A DNA stretch of 64,000 nucleotides. Source: Nocardioides luteus (GTDB taxonomy: Bacteria > Actinomycetota > Actinomycetes > Propionibacteriales > Nocardioidaceae). The position numbers and the translations under genes were made by a program. This document shows, piece after piece, positions 26,797-35,885 of the stretch. The notes below the pieces were generated by a model that was given only the letters and a program-made list of their open reading frames with translations, was not told the origin of the DNA and searched no databases. The stretch's first letter is position 1. The number at the start of each line of letters is the position of its first letter. Location of the stretch: assembly GCF_015752315.1 (NCBI RefSeq), contig NZ_JADOVJ010000001.1, positions 62,001-126,000 on the forward strand. The letters are read 5' to 3'.

Positions 26797-27632
26797 GCAG
26801 TGATCTCCCATCCGAAGAGCGCGCGCAGCTCAGCAGGCGACGCCATCGCATCCAGCCCGAGCTCGCGCACGGTCGTGGCGCGTACTTCCTCTGCGTCGGT
26901 CTCCACCCCGTGGAACTCGGGGAACAGACGCCTGGCCTGCTCGTTCCCGTCCCTGACGCTGGCGTCCCGGACGTCGGCGAAGGTCATCGGGTCACCGTAG
27001 ACCGCGACCTCGGAACCGACCGAGGCACCGTAGAAGATCGCCGTGGTCAGCCGGTTCGACGCGACCCGGCGGTGACGGATCTGCTCCGCGTACTGCTTGT
27101 GGAGGAAGCGGATGTCCGTGCCCTGGCGCAGCGTGCCTCGCTTGCCGTGGCAGATGACCCGGAAGCCGGCGTCCTCGTAGCGGCGGCGGATCTCCGGCAT
27201 GTCGTACTCGATCCAGTAGAGACAGACGGTCACCGGGCCGTCCTCGGTGTCTCGGATCTCCGCGATCAGCCGGTCGTGGTCGCCGCTGACCTCGCCGTGG
27301 TCCCAGGTGTGGAACGGGTAGAAGATCGTGCCCTCACGCTCGTCGGCCGGCGGGATGGGCTCGACGTCCTTCTTGAGCTCGAGCAGGTAGTTCCACGGGG
27401 CGCCGATCACGGCGTAGTCGCGCCAGCCGGCCGCCTGACCGCGGCGCAGGTTCGCGTGGGACCAGACGAACTTGGGGAAGCCGTAGGGCGGCGCGTGACC
27501 CGGGCCGAAGCCGTGCAGGAGGTTCCAGCCGTGCTGGAGCACTCCCCAGATCGGACGCGGCTCCTCGAACGGGAGGCCGCAGTACTCCGAGAGGATGTGC
27601 GCATGTCCGTACCAGTGGTTGCTCGTGTCCAA
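26793..27632 (-). CDS. Surface-polysaccharide biosynthesis protein of unknown type
   Basis: 279 residues from TTG 27632, 3 bp after the upstream stop, with a GGAG motif suitably placed. I do not recognise the family. Visible features: HWYGHAHILSEYCGLP at the N-terminus, VLQHGWN at about 32-38, a run of Rossmann-like strands (GTIFYPFHTWDHGEV, VTVCLYWIEYD, FRVICHGKRG), and SNRLTTAIFYGASVGSEVAVYGDP near the end. The QHGW and late G-x-x-x-G-S-E segments resemble GT-B glycosyltransferases or capsular glycan transferases related to CDP-glycerol transferases. Tight operon position with a methyltransferase on each side supports a role in glycan assembly or modification. Confidence 0.6.
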   Translation of the reverse strand: MDTSNHWYGHAHILSEYCGLPFEEPRPIWGVLQHGWNLLHGFGPGHAPPYGFPKFVWSHANLRRGQAAGWRDYAVIGAPWNYLLELKKDVEPIPPADEREGTIFYPFHTWDHGEVSGDHDRLIAEIRDTEDGPVTVCLYWIEYDMPEIRRRYEDAGFRVICHGKRGTLRQGTDIRFLHKQYAEQIRHRRVASNRLTTAIFYGASVGSEVAVYGDPMTFADVRDASVRDGNEQARRLFPEFHGVETDAEEVRATTVRELGLDAMASPAELRALFGWEITA

Positions 27633-27635
27633 GTC

Positions 27636-28421
27636 TCAGTCTCCGAGAGGTAGCGAACGGATTCGGTCGGTCTTGACCGCGACCAGGAGCACCGAGGACC
27701 CGAACGGCAGGTCGAGCCGGGGCAGCATGCGCTCGTCGATGCGGGTGGCGCCGAGCAGCACCTTCTCGACCCCGGGGGAGACCTCGGGGAGCGGTGCGAC
27801 GCCGCCGTCGGGAAGCTGCCGGGCGCCGGCCGCACCGCGCTCCTTGAGTCGGGTGACCAGGCGCTGAGCGGCGAACATGGGGAACGTACCCGCGAAGCCG
27901 TACGTCGCACGCACCGGCGACAGCCCGGCGGCCCTGACCGCCGCCACCGCCCGCCGCCGGGTGTAGCGCCGGTGGTGGTGGTTGTGGTCGTCGTGGCTGG
28001 TCCAGGCCCAGTTGTACGCCGGCACCGACATGAGCAGCCGCCCGCCGGGGGCGAGCACGCGCTGGATCTCGGCGAGGGCGGTGGCCTCGGGCTCGCAGTG
28101 CTCGATGACGTCGAAGGCCGCGACCACGTCGAAGGAGCCGTCGGCGAACGGCAGTCCGGTCGCGGAGCCGCACACGCCGCCGTCGACCAGGCCACGTGGG
28201 TCGACGTCCAGCGAGACGTGGTGCTCGGCGGTGCCCCGGAGCCAGGTGACGCTCGGCCCGTCGGCGCTGCCGACGTCGAGGAGGCGGCGTGGTGCCCCGA
28301 CGTACGGCTTCATGACGGTCTCGAGGATGCGGGTGCGCGCCCGGTACCACCAGTAGTCGCTCTGGGCGATCGAGGGAGAGCCGCCGGACCTGGTGCCGAG
28401 CAGCATGCCCATGTCGGTCAT
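27636..28421 (-). CDS. Class I SAM-dependent methyltransferase
   Basis: 261 residues from ATG 28421, overlapping the epimerase stop by 4 bp. Motif I RLLDVGSADGPSVTWL, acidic SLDVDPRG, SFDVVAAFDVIEHCEPEA and LAPGGRLLMSVPAYNW are standard for the Methyltransf_11 group. An H-rich stretch (DDHNHHHRRYTRR) follows the post-motif and is typical of polysaccharide-cluster members. Probable target is a glycan or lipid-linked sugar. Confidence 0.88.
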   Translation of the reverse strand: MTDMGMLLGTRSGGSPSIAQSDYWWYRARTRILETVMKPYVGAPRRLLDVGSADGPSVTWLRGTAEHHVSLDVDPRGLVDGGVCGSATGLPFADGSFDVVAAFDVIEHCEPEATALAEIQRVLAPGGRLLMSVPAYNWAWTSHDDHNHHHRRYTRRRAVAAVRAAGLSPVRATYGFAGTFPMFAAQRLVTRLKERGAAGARQLPDGGVAPLPEVSPGVEKVLLGATRIDERMLPRLDLPFGSSVLLVAVKTDRIRSLPLGD

Positions 28422-29422
28422 CGGATGGAGATCTCGCTCACGTGGGTCGGAAGTGCGGAGGTAGCAGCAGAGTAGGCCAGTGCGATCTCATCGGCGATGC
28501 GACGCACGCCAACGGCGAAGGGCGTTTGCGTCCGTTGGTCGAGCTCCGGCCACACGACGCTGCGGACGCGCAGGTCGCGCACCTGGCCGGGCGTGCCGGC
28601 CCCCGGGATGCGCAGCCTCGCCCGTCGTCGGAAGACCCGGTTGATCTCTCCGATGACAGCCGCGAGGGTCACCCCGGTGCCGGTGGCGAGGATCTTGACG
28701 ACGGCGTTCGATCCGGAGCGTTCGACCTGCTCGTGGAGCCCGTCGAGGGCCTCGACGACCATCTCGGCGCAGTCGCCGACGTAGAGGTAGTCCCGGATGG
28801 TGTCGAAGGAGACCCAGACCGGCAGCGGTGTGCCGCGCAGCTGGGCCAGGCACAGCTGAGAGACCAGGCCCTGGGGCTTGGAGAGCTTCTGGCCGGGCCC
28901 GTAGAGGTTGGTGATCCGGCCGAGCAGCGCCACCGACCCGGTCTCGGCGCAGAACTCGGTCAGTGCCTCCTCCATGGCCAGCTTGGCCCTGCCGTACGCC
29001 ACCAGCGGGCGAGCCTCGGAGACCTCGGTGAACGGGGGCTCGGCCGAACCGGCGTAGACGCCGCCGGCGGAGGACGCGAAGAAGAACGCGAGCCGGGTGG
29101 TGGGCAGTAGCGCCGCGCGCAGGTCGGTGAGCACGTCGCGGAAGAGCGACACCTCGGTCTCGAGCTCGTCCGCCGGGGTGGCCACGAAGCCCGCGCCGGC
29201 GCACCAGGCGATGTTGACGCGGCCGTCCGGCGCGGAGCCGAGGAAGGCGGCGAGCTCGGACCTCAGGACGGAGCGGGCGGCGACCGGGTCGTGCCAGGGC
29301 ACGCTCGCCGTGCGGACCGGCGCCCCGGAGCGCTCGAACGCGGTGCGTACGTGGCGGCCGAGCAGGCCGCCGCCACCGACGACGAGCGTGGGCGGTCCGG
29401 ACGGGCTGACGGCGCCGGTCAC
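28418..29422 (-). CDS. NAD-dependent epimerase/dehydratase (SDR, nucleotide sugar)
   Basis: 334 residues from GTG 29422, sharing GTGA with the upstream GT2 stop. TLVVGGGGLLGRHVRTAF is the G-x-x-G-x-x-G cofactor loop, AFFFASSAGGVYAG the SDR catalytic Ser region, and YGRAKLAME supplies Y-x-x-x-K. A VYAG / YLYVGDCAEMV arrangement indicates an extended SDR acting on a nucleotide-linked sugar. The exact reaction is not predictable. Confidence 0.87.
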   Translation of the reverse strand: MTGAVSPSGPPTLVVGGGGLLGRHVRTAFERSGAPVRTASVPWHDPVAARSVLRSELAAFLGSAPDGRVNIAWCAGAGFVATPADELETEVSLFRDVLTDLRAALLPTTRLAFFFASSAGGVYAGSAEPPFTEVSEARPLVAYGRAKLAMEEALTEFCAETGSVALLGRITNLYGPGQKLSKPQGLVSQLCLAQLRGTPLPVWVSFDTIRDYLYVGDCAEMVVEALDGLHEQVERSGSNAVVKILATGTGVTLAAVIGEINRVFRRRARLRIPGAGTPGQVRDLRVRSVVWPELDQRTQTPFAVGVRRIADEIALAYSAATSALPTHVSEISIR

Positions 29423-30417
29423 TCGGGGCGACCGGGCCGGGGTCCCTCGCGAAGCGGGCCGTTCGCGGGGTCGCTGACGATGACGTAGAGCGGCTTGCCC
29501 ATGGCCATGTTGACGGAGACACCGAGGTATTCCGCGATCACGCCGAGGGTGAGCATGATGGCGCCGGAGCAGACCAGGACGGCCGCCATCAGCGAGGTCC
29601 AGCCCTGCACCGGGACCCCGCCGGCGAGACGGGCGACGACCAGCGCGACCGCGAGGACGATGCCGGAGGCGGCGAGCAGGGCTCCGCAGATGCTGACCGC
29701 ACGCAGCAGCCGGGTGCCGCCGGTGAGCACCATCCGCCAGAAGTGCGACATCAGGGAGCGGTAGTTGTAGCCGGAGGGCCGCTCACCCTCCTCGCGCAGC
29801 TCCACCGGGCAGGTCGCCACGTCCGAGATCACCCAGCTCAGGGCGACGTCGAGGTAGACCCCGTTGGCGGCGTAGGCGGACACGCTGCGGCCGTACTCGC
29901 CGAGGATCAGGCGGAAGCTGTTGAACTGCCGGGCGCTGCCACCGGGCATCAGGCGGTCGATGACGACCTTAGAGCCGCGCGACGTCAGGTTGCGCAGCGG
30001 ACCGTGGGGTGCCGCGTTGGTGGGGCGGGCGTAGACGAGGGCGGCCCGCTCCTGGAGCGCGGTGTCGAGCATCGGCCGGATGTAGGCCGGGTCGTGCTGG
30101 CCGTCCTCGTCCATCGTGACGATCCAGTCCGATCCCGACGAGGCCAGGCCGGCGAGGGTCGCGGCGTGCTGGCCGAAGTTGCGGCTCAGCCAGATCGGCC
30201 GAACGATGTCGTACTTCTCGGCGAGCTGTCGCATGGCGAGATCGGAGGCGTCCGGGCCGTGGTCGTGGACCAGGAGGATCTCGGTGACACGTCCCTGGTG
30301 CCCGTCCGGGGTCACGAACGGTTCGGCGAGATCGACGATCTCGCTCACCACGTCCGGAAGCGTCTCGGCGCCCCGGTAGACCGGGATGACGACGGAGACG
30401 GTGTGGGTGAGGGACAT
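29419..30417 (-). CDS. Polyprenyl-phosphate glycosyltransferase (GtrB/DPM1-like GT2)
   Basis: 332 residues from ATG 30417. GT-A signatures: VSVVIPVYRGAETL, HDHGPDAS, SRNFGQHAATLAGL, and TMDEDGQHDP with the catalytic acidic cluster. Two membrane helices near the C-terminus (about 240-262 and 275-300) are typical of enzymes that load a sugar from a nucleotide donor onto polyprenyl phosphate. The product would feed GT-C transferases outside the membrane; the divergent GT-C-like gene (30479) is a natural partner. First gene of the minus-strand operon running to 25162. Confidence 0.87.
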   Translation of the reverse strand: MSLTHTVSVVIPVYRGAETLPDVVSEIVDLAEPFVTPDGHQGRVTEILLVHDHGPDASDLAMRQLAEKYDIVRPIWLSRNFGQHAATLAGLASSGSDWIVTMDEDGQHDPAYIRPMLDTALQERAALVYARPTNAAPHGPLRNLTSRGSKVVIDRLMPGGSARQFNSFRLILGEYGRSVSAYAANGVYLDVALSWVISDVATCPVELREEGERPSGYNYRSLMSHFWRMVLTGGTRLLRAVSICGALLAASGIVLAVALVVARLAGGVPVQGWTSLMAAVLVCSGAIMLTLGVIAEYLGVSVNMAMGKPLYVIVSDPANGPLREGPRPGRPE

Positions 30418-30478
30418 CGCTAGGAAAATAGCGCATCCGGAGGGTCTTGGGTGTACTCCATGTAGGCGTTTTGTTGGC

Positions 30479-32803
30479 ATGATCGCCCGCGTGACTGCAG
30501 ACCCGGCAACCGTGGGCGTCGCACCTGACGCAAAGCCCTCCTCGGACCGCACGTTCTCGGGCCGTGCGCGCTCGGGAGGGACGTGGTCCGGTCTGCTCCC
30601 CGGGGTGCTCGTCGTGGGCATGACCCTCGTCCTCGCGATGGTCGTCGCCGGCGTCGCTCTCGGCGACGCCCTCCTCTTCACCGGGTACGTCCTGGCGTTC
30701 CTCACGTTCCCCGGCACGGTGGTGTGGCGAGCGGTCGCGAAGCCGGGGCCGGGCCTCGGCAACGACCTGGTGCTCGGCACCATCCTCGGGTTCGTCCTCG
30801 AGGCGCCGCTCTACGTGCTGCTGCGAGCGATCGACCTCCCCTCGCTGATCTACGGCTATCCGGTCGCGGTGCTCGTCGTGACGCTGGTCGTCGTCCGGCG
30901 CCGTCGACGGGTCGGTCCGGTCGTGGTCGGACGGGCTCACCTGTGGTCCTGGGCCGGAGCGGCGGTGGCGTGCGTGCAGGTTCTTCTGGTCACGAACCAG
31001 ATGTGGTCCTACAGGCCGCTCGACGCGTTGCGGGCGCCGTACGTCGACGAGCCCTTCCACCTCGCCATCGCCGGCGACCTGCTGCACCACTTTCCCGGCC
31101 AGATGCCGTGGGTCGAGGGCACCCCGCTCTTCTACCACTGGCTGGTCTACGTCCACCTGGCGTCGGCGGCGACGGTCACCCACATCGAGCTCATCGTGCT
31201 CCTGCGCAGCCTGTCGATCGCGTTGCTCGTGCTGCTCACCGTCGGCGGAGCGTACGCAGCGGCCACACGCCTCACGGGACGGAAGTGGACCGGCTTCGTC
31301 GCTGCCCTCGTGCTCGCCATGGGTGCCACTCCGGACTTCTTCGGCTGGACGAGCCTGGTCAGCCCGGCGGAGCTCGCCCTCGACTCCGTCACCCGCGCGT
31401 TCTACAGCCCGACGCACGCGTTCGTGATGCCGCTCCAGATGGTCCTGATGGTGCTGGTTGTCGAGATGATCCGGGGTGAGCGGTGGCGGTGGCGGCCGTG
31501 GCTGCTGACGGTGGTCGTCATGGTCGCGGTGGCCGGCGCGAAGTCGTCCGCCCTGCCGACGGTGATCGCCGCCCTGCTCCTCGCGCTCGTGGTCGCGGCC
31601 GTGCTGCGCCGCTGGCAGGCGGTCCGCACGCTCGCGGTCCTGTTCGGGTCGGCCGTCGCCGTCTTCCTGGTCGCGCAGCAGGTGTTCTACGGCGGCGGCA
31701 CCCGGGCGACGACGATCGATCTCAACGGAAGCACCGTCCAGCGGCTGGGGATCCTGATGCTGCCGGAGGGGGAGACCCTCCCCGGGTCAGCGCCGGTGTC
31801 GATCTGGATCTGCTTCACCGTCGGGTTCGTCCTCGGTGCCGTGCCGCTGATCATCGGCCTGGTGCGCGGCGGCTGGCGCCGCCCCGACTTCGTGTTCCTG
31901 ATCGGCCCGTGGGCCGCCGGGGCCGGTGCGTTGATGGTCCTGAGCCACCCGGCGCTGAGCCAGGCCTACTTCCTCCTGGGCGCCGCCGGGTTCTTCGCCG
32001 TGGCCACCGCCGTCGCGCTCTCGGACCTCCTCCCTGTCGACCTGCCACGGCGCGACGTCGTGCGGATCCTCGGCTGCGCCGCTCTGGGCTGGCTCGTGCT
32101 CGTGGCCGTGAGGCTGATCGTGGGCGGCAAGATGCCGGCCACCGGCTCGGTCTTCACGCCGACGTTGCTGACCCAGCTCGCGGTCGGGTTGCTGGTGCTC
32201 GCCGTCGCGGTCGTCCTCGTGCTCGTGTACGCCAAGCGCACGACGGTCGCGGCGATCCCGGCGGTCGTGGCGCTGATGCTGGGAGTCGTGCTCGCCGGCG
32301 CACCGCAGACCACCGCGCTCGCGGTCGCCGGCCCCTGGCTTCCCAAGGCTCCCGCCACGGACATCATCGGCCCGGGTGGGATCGCCGCCGCACGGTTCGT
32401 CCGCGAGCACTCGCAGCCGGACGAGCTGATCGCGACCAACGCCCACTGCATCGGGCTGCCCGTGCCCGACTGCGACCGCCGGAACTTCTGGATCGCGGGT
32501 TATGCCGAGCGGCGGGTCCTGGTGGAGGGCTGGGCCTACATCGACCCGACGGTGGTCGGGCAGCCGTCCACGGACCTCAACAACTCCGCCTACCTGCCCT
32601 TCTGGGACCCGCAGCTGCTCGAGGCCAACGACGCGGCCATCACGCGTCCCTCACCGCAGACGATCGGCACGCTGCGTGACGAGTACGGGGTCGACTGGCT
32701 CGTCGTCGACCGCCGCTACCTGGCCGACCTCCCCGGCATCCGCCGCGAGCTCGGCCAGCCGCGCTTCAAGGGCGGGCTCTACTCCGTGTTCGACCTGCGC
32801 TGA
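30479..32803 (+). CDS. Large polytopic membrane protein, GT-C glycosyltransferase-like
   Basis: 774 residues from ATG 30479 (GTG 30491 possible), about 14 membrane helices. After the second set of helices comes YVDEPFHLAIAGDLLHHFPGQ followed by LFYHWLVYVHLA, an acidic D-E just after a membrane helix as in GT-C enzymes that use polyprenyl-phosphate sugars. The C-terminal 110 residues are hydrophilic and extracytoplasmic (CIGLPVPDCDRRNFWIAGYAERRVLVEGWAY) and include a VDWLVVDRRYL end common to this family. It is divergent from the polyprenyl-phosphate glycosyltransferase over 61 bp, which suggests donor synthase and transferase are co-regulated. Confidence 0.7.
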   Translation: MIARVTADPATVGVAPDAKPSSDRTFSGRARSGGTWSGLLPGVLVVGMTLVLAMVVAGVALGDALLFTGYVLAFLTFPGTVVWRAVAKPGPGLGNDLVLGTILGFVLEAPLYVLLRAIDLPSLIYGYPVAVLVVTLVVVRRRRRVGPVVVGRAHLWSWAGAAVACVQVLLVTNQMWSYRPLDALRAPYVDEPFHLAIAGDLLHHFPGQMPWVEGTPLFYHWLVYVHLASAATVTHIELIVLLRSLSIALLVLLTVGGAYAAATRLTGRKWTGFVAALVLAMGATPDFFGWTSLVSPAELALDSVTRAFYSPTHAFVMPLQMVLMVLVVEMIRGERWRWRPWLLTVVVMVAVAGAKSSALPTVIAALLLALVVAAVLRRWQAVRTLAVLFGSAVAVFLVAQQVFYGGGTRATTIDLNGSTVQRLGILMLPEGETLPGSAPVSIWICFTVGFVLGAVPLIIGLVRGGWRRPDFVFLIGPWAAGAGALMVLSHPALSQAYFLLGAAGFFAVATAVALSDLLPVDLPRRDVVRILGCAALGWLVLVAVRLIVGGKMPATGSVFTPTLLTQLAVGLLVLAVAVVLVLVYAKRTTVAAIPAVVALMLGVVLAGAPQTTALAVAGPWLPKAPATDIIGPGGIAAARFVREHSQPDELIATNAHCIGLPVPDCDRRNFWIAGYAERRVLVEGWAYIDPTVVGQPSTDLNNSAYLPFWDPQLLEANDAAITRPSPQTIGTLRDEYGVDWLVVDRRYLADLPGIRRELGQPRFKGGLYSVFDLR

Positions 32804-32819
32804 CCGGTCACGCCGGTCA
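32801..32819. terminator. Palindrome spanning two convergent stop codons
   Basis: TGACCGG (32801-32807), loop TCACG, CCGGTCA (32813-32819): a 7-bp perfect stem in which the outer TGA is the stop of the GT-C-like gene and the outer TCA is the reverse-strand stop of the sulfotransferase-like gene. A compact bidirectional terminator is possible. Confidence 0.4.
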
Positions 32820-33965
32820 ACGGCGCAGGAGGCGACGCAGCCGGCCCCGCTGTCGGGCCGCCTCCGCTTCCCTCCTGCGGGCGCGGGCGGCTTCGACCTC
32901 CTCTTGGATCTCCTCCGGGATCGTGTGCAGGCCCTGCATGACCAGCTTCACGACCTGCAACACCTCATCGCCCGGGATCTCGGAGTAGTCGCCGATGTTG
33001 TAGTCGGGGAAGGTGCTCCGCTCGATCATCTCGGTGAAGGGGAAGCCGCCGAGCTTGCCGATGAGGAGGTTGTCCTCGCGGTAGTCGTCGAGGAGCTCCT
33101 GGCGGAACTCGGGGGTCATGTAGACCGCGCTGGTGTTGTTCCACCCGAGCTGGGTGGTCAGGGTGACGAAGTCGCCACGGATCATCTGGATCCACCGCAG
33201 CCGGGTGGCCTTCCAGGAGTCGGCGCCCCGGAGCCGGCCCCGCATCGGCGCGGCCGCCACGATCGGAGCCAGGTGCCGTGCGGTCTCGACGGTCCGCCAG
33301 CCGGAGCCGACGTTGCTCGAGGCGGCCCCGGTGGCCTTGATCGGGAGCTCGCACGTGCTGAAGAAGTCCGCCACGGCGTTGCCGTCGCGGAGCTCCTTGC
33401 GGATGAAGGGGCGCAGCCGGAGGTCGACGTCCGGGATGGCGGTGGTGATGGTCTCGGCGAACTGTCCGTAGTGGAGGAAGCTCATGTCGAGCGGTGACCA
33501 CTCGCGGAACTCCTCGAAGGGGAGATCGACCAGCTCGGCGTGCTCCGGTCGCATCACCATCAGCCGCTCGACGTAGAAGGCGTTGTAGAACGTGGCCTGG
33601 TCGCGGACGTAGTGGACCCAACGGACCTGCGCGCCGGCCTGGCGCGCGTACTCACCGATCGCGCTGATGTGCTCGGGCGTGAGCAGCGAGAACGACTCGC
33701 ACGAGATCACGGTGGTCTCGGCGCTGCCCGAGGCGATCGACTCGACGAGCTGCTCCCAGGTGCCGAGGGCCGGCATGAAGAGCACCTCGCCGACCAGCTG
33801 GGAGTAGAGGTTCTGGTGCTGGATGCTGTGCTCGCCGCGGCCGATGGTGGGGTAGACCACCTCGGGCGGGAGGCTCCCCTCCTTGTTGGCGCGGGCGAGG
33901 AAGGACTGGATCGCCGTGCTCCCGGTCTTGAAGGTGCCGGAATGGACGATCAGAGTCTTCTGCAT
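32817..33965 (-). CDS. Sulfotransferase-like P-loop protein
   Basis: 382 residues from ATG 33965 (GGAGC 9 nt upstream). LIVHSGTFKTGSTAIQSFLA at the N-terminus is the 5'-phosphosulfate-binding loop of carbohydrate sulfotransferases (the H-x-G-x-x-K-T-G-[ST]-T pattern), and RWVHYVRDQATFYNAFY resembles the 3'-phosphate-binding segment with R-x-x-x-x-x-x-x-S-like spacing. A long, Arg-rich C-terminal helix ends the protein. It may sulfate a glycan, but some members of this fold in surface clusters have no shown activity. Alone between convergent and same-strand pse genes (77 bp from the PseF-type gene). Confidence 0.65.
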   Translation of the reverse strand: MQKTLIVHSGTFKTGSTAIQSFLARANKEGSLPPEVVYPTIGRGEHSIQHQNLYSQLVGEVLFMPALGTWEQLVESIASGSAETTVISCESFSLLTPEHISAIGEYARQAGAQVRWVHYVRDQATFYNAFYVERLMVMRPEHAELVDLPFEEFREWSPLDMSFLHYGQFAETITTAIPDVDLRLRPFIRKELRDGNAVADFFSTCELPIKATGAASSNVGSGWRTVETARHLAPIVAAAPMRGRLRGADSWKATRLRWIQMIRGDFVTLTTQLGWNNTSAVYMTPEFRQELLDDYREDNLLIGKLGGFPFTEMIERSTFPDYNIGDYSEIPGDEVLQVVKLVMQGLHTIPEEIQEEVEAARARRREAEAARQRGRLRRLLRR

Positions 33966-34042
33966 GCAACGCTCCAATTGTCGCTGCTGGGATGGGGTGC
34001 GGCGCGACGTCCCGCGTGGTCACGAATCCTACTGGCCGAGGC

Positions 34043-34765
34043 TCACTGACCGAGCTTCTTCTGCTCGATCTGGGCGTTGATCTCGACCAGCTCGGGATGG
34101 GCCTCCAGGAGCGAGACGAGGCCGGCGGCGTCGAGACGAAGCGCGTCGTGGTCCTCGATGAGGATCCGCAGGAGCTGCATGTCCTCGGGGGTGTCGAGCG
34201 TGATCCGGTACGCCGAGGCGTCCCGCTCCCACGGCAGGTTGAGCTTGGGCCGGGCGCTGTCGGTGTAGAGCCACGGGGTGACGTGCTCGCGGTGGGGAGT
34301 CTCGGTGGCGTTCCGGTCGGCCTCCAGCAGCGCCTCCGCGGAGAAGACCTCGAAGTCGAGCCCTCGCGGATAGGTGCGCTCCAGGGCGTTGCTGGCATAG
34401 AGCGCGGGGTCACCGGCGGCCACCCAGGCGTCCACGCCGCGGCGTACGACATCGCCGTCGATCAGGGGGCAGTCGCTGGTCACCCGGACGACGACGTCGG
34501 GCTCGAACTCTCGCACCGCCAGCGCGAAGCGGGACAGCACGTCGTGCTCGCTGCCACGGACCACCCCGGCGCCGAGCTTGTCGGCCAGGACGGCGACCGG
34601 ATCGTCGTCGGCGTTGGTGGTCGTCGCGACGATCACCGCGAGTCCGGCCGCGGTGAGCCGGGTGAGGTGGTGCTCGAGCATGGTGATGCCGGCCGCCTCG
34701 CGCAGCACCTTGCCGGGGAGGCGGGTGCTGGTCATCCGGGCCTGGGTGATGACGGCGGTCTTCAC
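34043..34765 (-). CDS. pseF: SpsF/PseF-type cytidylyltransferase (probable CMP-pseudaminic acid synthetase)
   Basis: 240 residues from GTG 34765, sharing GTGA with the pseC stop. Cytidylyltransferase fold: TAVITQARMTSTRLPGKVL is the CTP-binding signature, followed by LEHHLTRL, VVRVTSDCPLIDGDVV and GLDFEVFSAEAL. The sequence is closer to SpsF than to Campylobacter PseF, but both belong to the same cytidylyltransferase family, and the gene sits directly behind pseC-pseB. It should activate pseudaminic acid with CTP. The specific function is inferred from position; the reaction type is seen in the motifs. Confidence 0.75.
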   Translation of the reverse strand: MKTAVITQARMTSTRLPGKVLREAAGITMLEHHLTRLTAAGLAVIVATTTNADDDPVAVLADKLGAGVVRGSEHDVLSRFALAVREFEPDVVVRVTSDCPLIDGDVVRRGVDAWVAAGDPALYASNALERTYPRGLDFEVFSAEALLEADRNATETPHREHVTPWLYTDSARPKLNLPWERDASAYRITLDTPEDMQLLRILIEDHDALRLDAAGLVSLLEAHPELVEINAQIEQKKLGQ

Positions 34766-35883
34766 AGGATGCCGATCAGGGTCTCGACGACCTGGTCGAC
34801 CTGGTCGTCGGTCAGGTCGGGGAACAGCGGCAAGGAGAGCTCCTCGGCGTAGAACGCCTCCGCGTTCGGGCACATCCCGCGCCGGTAGCCCAGGTCGGCG
34901 TAGACCGGATGCCAGTAGACCGGGATGTAGTTGACCTGTACGCCGATGCCGGACGCCCGCATCTTCTCGAAGACCTCGCGCCGGCGGTCCTCGAGGATGC
35001 GCACCGGGTAGAGGTGCCACGCCGGGTCGACGCCCTCGCGCCGGACCGGCAGCCGCAGCCCCTCGACGTCGGCGAGCGCGGCGTTGTAGCGGGCGGTGAT
35101 CTCCGCACGCCGCTGCTTGAACCCGGCCAGCCTCCTGAGCTGGGAGAGGCCGAAGGCGCACTGCAGGTCGGTGAGCCGGTAGTTGAGCCCGAACTCGTGG
35201 ACCTCCTGGTGCCACGGCCCCTCGTCCTTGATCCGGAACCGGTCGGCATCACGCATCAGCCCCACGAAGTGGAACTCGTGGGCCCGCTGCGCGATGGCGG
35301 CGTCCTTGGCGACGACGGCGCCGCCCTCGGCGGTGGTGAGGTTCTTGGTCGGGAAGAACGAGAGCGTGGTCAGGTCGGCCAGGTCCCCGACCGGGCGTCC
35401 GCCGGCGGAGCCGCCGATCGAGTGGGCCGCGTCGCCGAGCGTCAGCGCGCCGACCCGGTCGGCGATCGGCTGCAGCGCGGCGTAGTCGGCCGGATGGCCC
35501 GCGTAGTCGACGGCCGCCACGACTTTGGTGCGGTCGGTGACGAGGGCGTCGACGGCGGCCGGGTCGAGGAGGGCGGTGTCCTCCTCGACGTCGGCGAAGA
35601 CGACCTTCGCGCCGAGCAGCGAGGCCCCCGACGCGGTCGCGACGAACGTCATCGGCGTGGTGACGACCTCATCACCGGCACCCACCCCGGCGGCGGCGTA
35701 GGCGATGTGGAGGGCAGCGGTGCCGGAGGTGCACGAGACCGCCCGGTGCCCACCGACCAGGTCGGAGAGCGCCTGCTCGAACGCATCGACCGTCGGTCCG
35801 GTGGTGAGCCAGTCGCCACGCAGGATCGCCGTGACGGCCTCGATGTCCTCCTCGGAGACCGACTGGCGGCCGTAGGGCAGCAT
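34762..35883 (-). CDS. pseC: UDP-4-keto-6-deoxy-sugar aminotransferase PseC
   Basis: 373 residues from ATG 35883, 2 bp after pseB. PLP-dependent DegT/AryC1/StrS fold: LPYGRQSVSEEDIEAV at the N-terminus, CTSGTAALHIAYAA, DAAHSIGG and SFFPTKNLTTAEGG with the PLP-binding lysine. HPVYADLGYRRGMCPNAE is typical of the PseC branch. It should form UDP-4-amino-4,6-dideoxy-N-acetyl-beta-L-altrosamine from the PseB product. The frame is open upstream, but that part lies inside pseB. Confidence 0.93.
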   Translation of the reverse strand: MLPYGRQSVSEEDIEAVTAILRGDWLTTGPTVDAFEQALSDLVGGHRAVSCTSGTAALHIAYAAAGVGAGDEVVTTPMTFVATASGASLLGAKVVFADVEEDTALLDPAAVDALVTDRTKVVAAVDYAGHPADYAALQPIADRVGALTLGDAAHSIGGSAGGRPVGDLADLTTLSFFPTKNLTTAEGGAVVAKDAAIAQRAHEFHFVGLMRDADRFRIKDEGPWHQEVHEFGLNYRLTDLQCAFGLSQLRRLAGFKQRRAEITARYNAALADVEGLRLPVRREGVDPAWHLYPVRILEDRRREVFEKMRASGIGVQVNYIPVYWHPVYADLGYRRGMCPNAEAFYAEELSLPLFPDLTDDQVDQVVETLIGIL

Positions 35884-35885
35884 GC

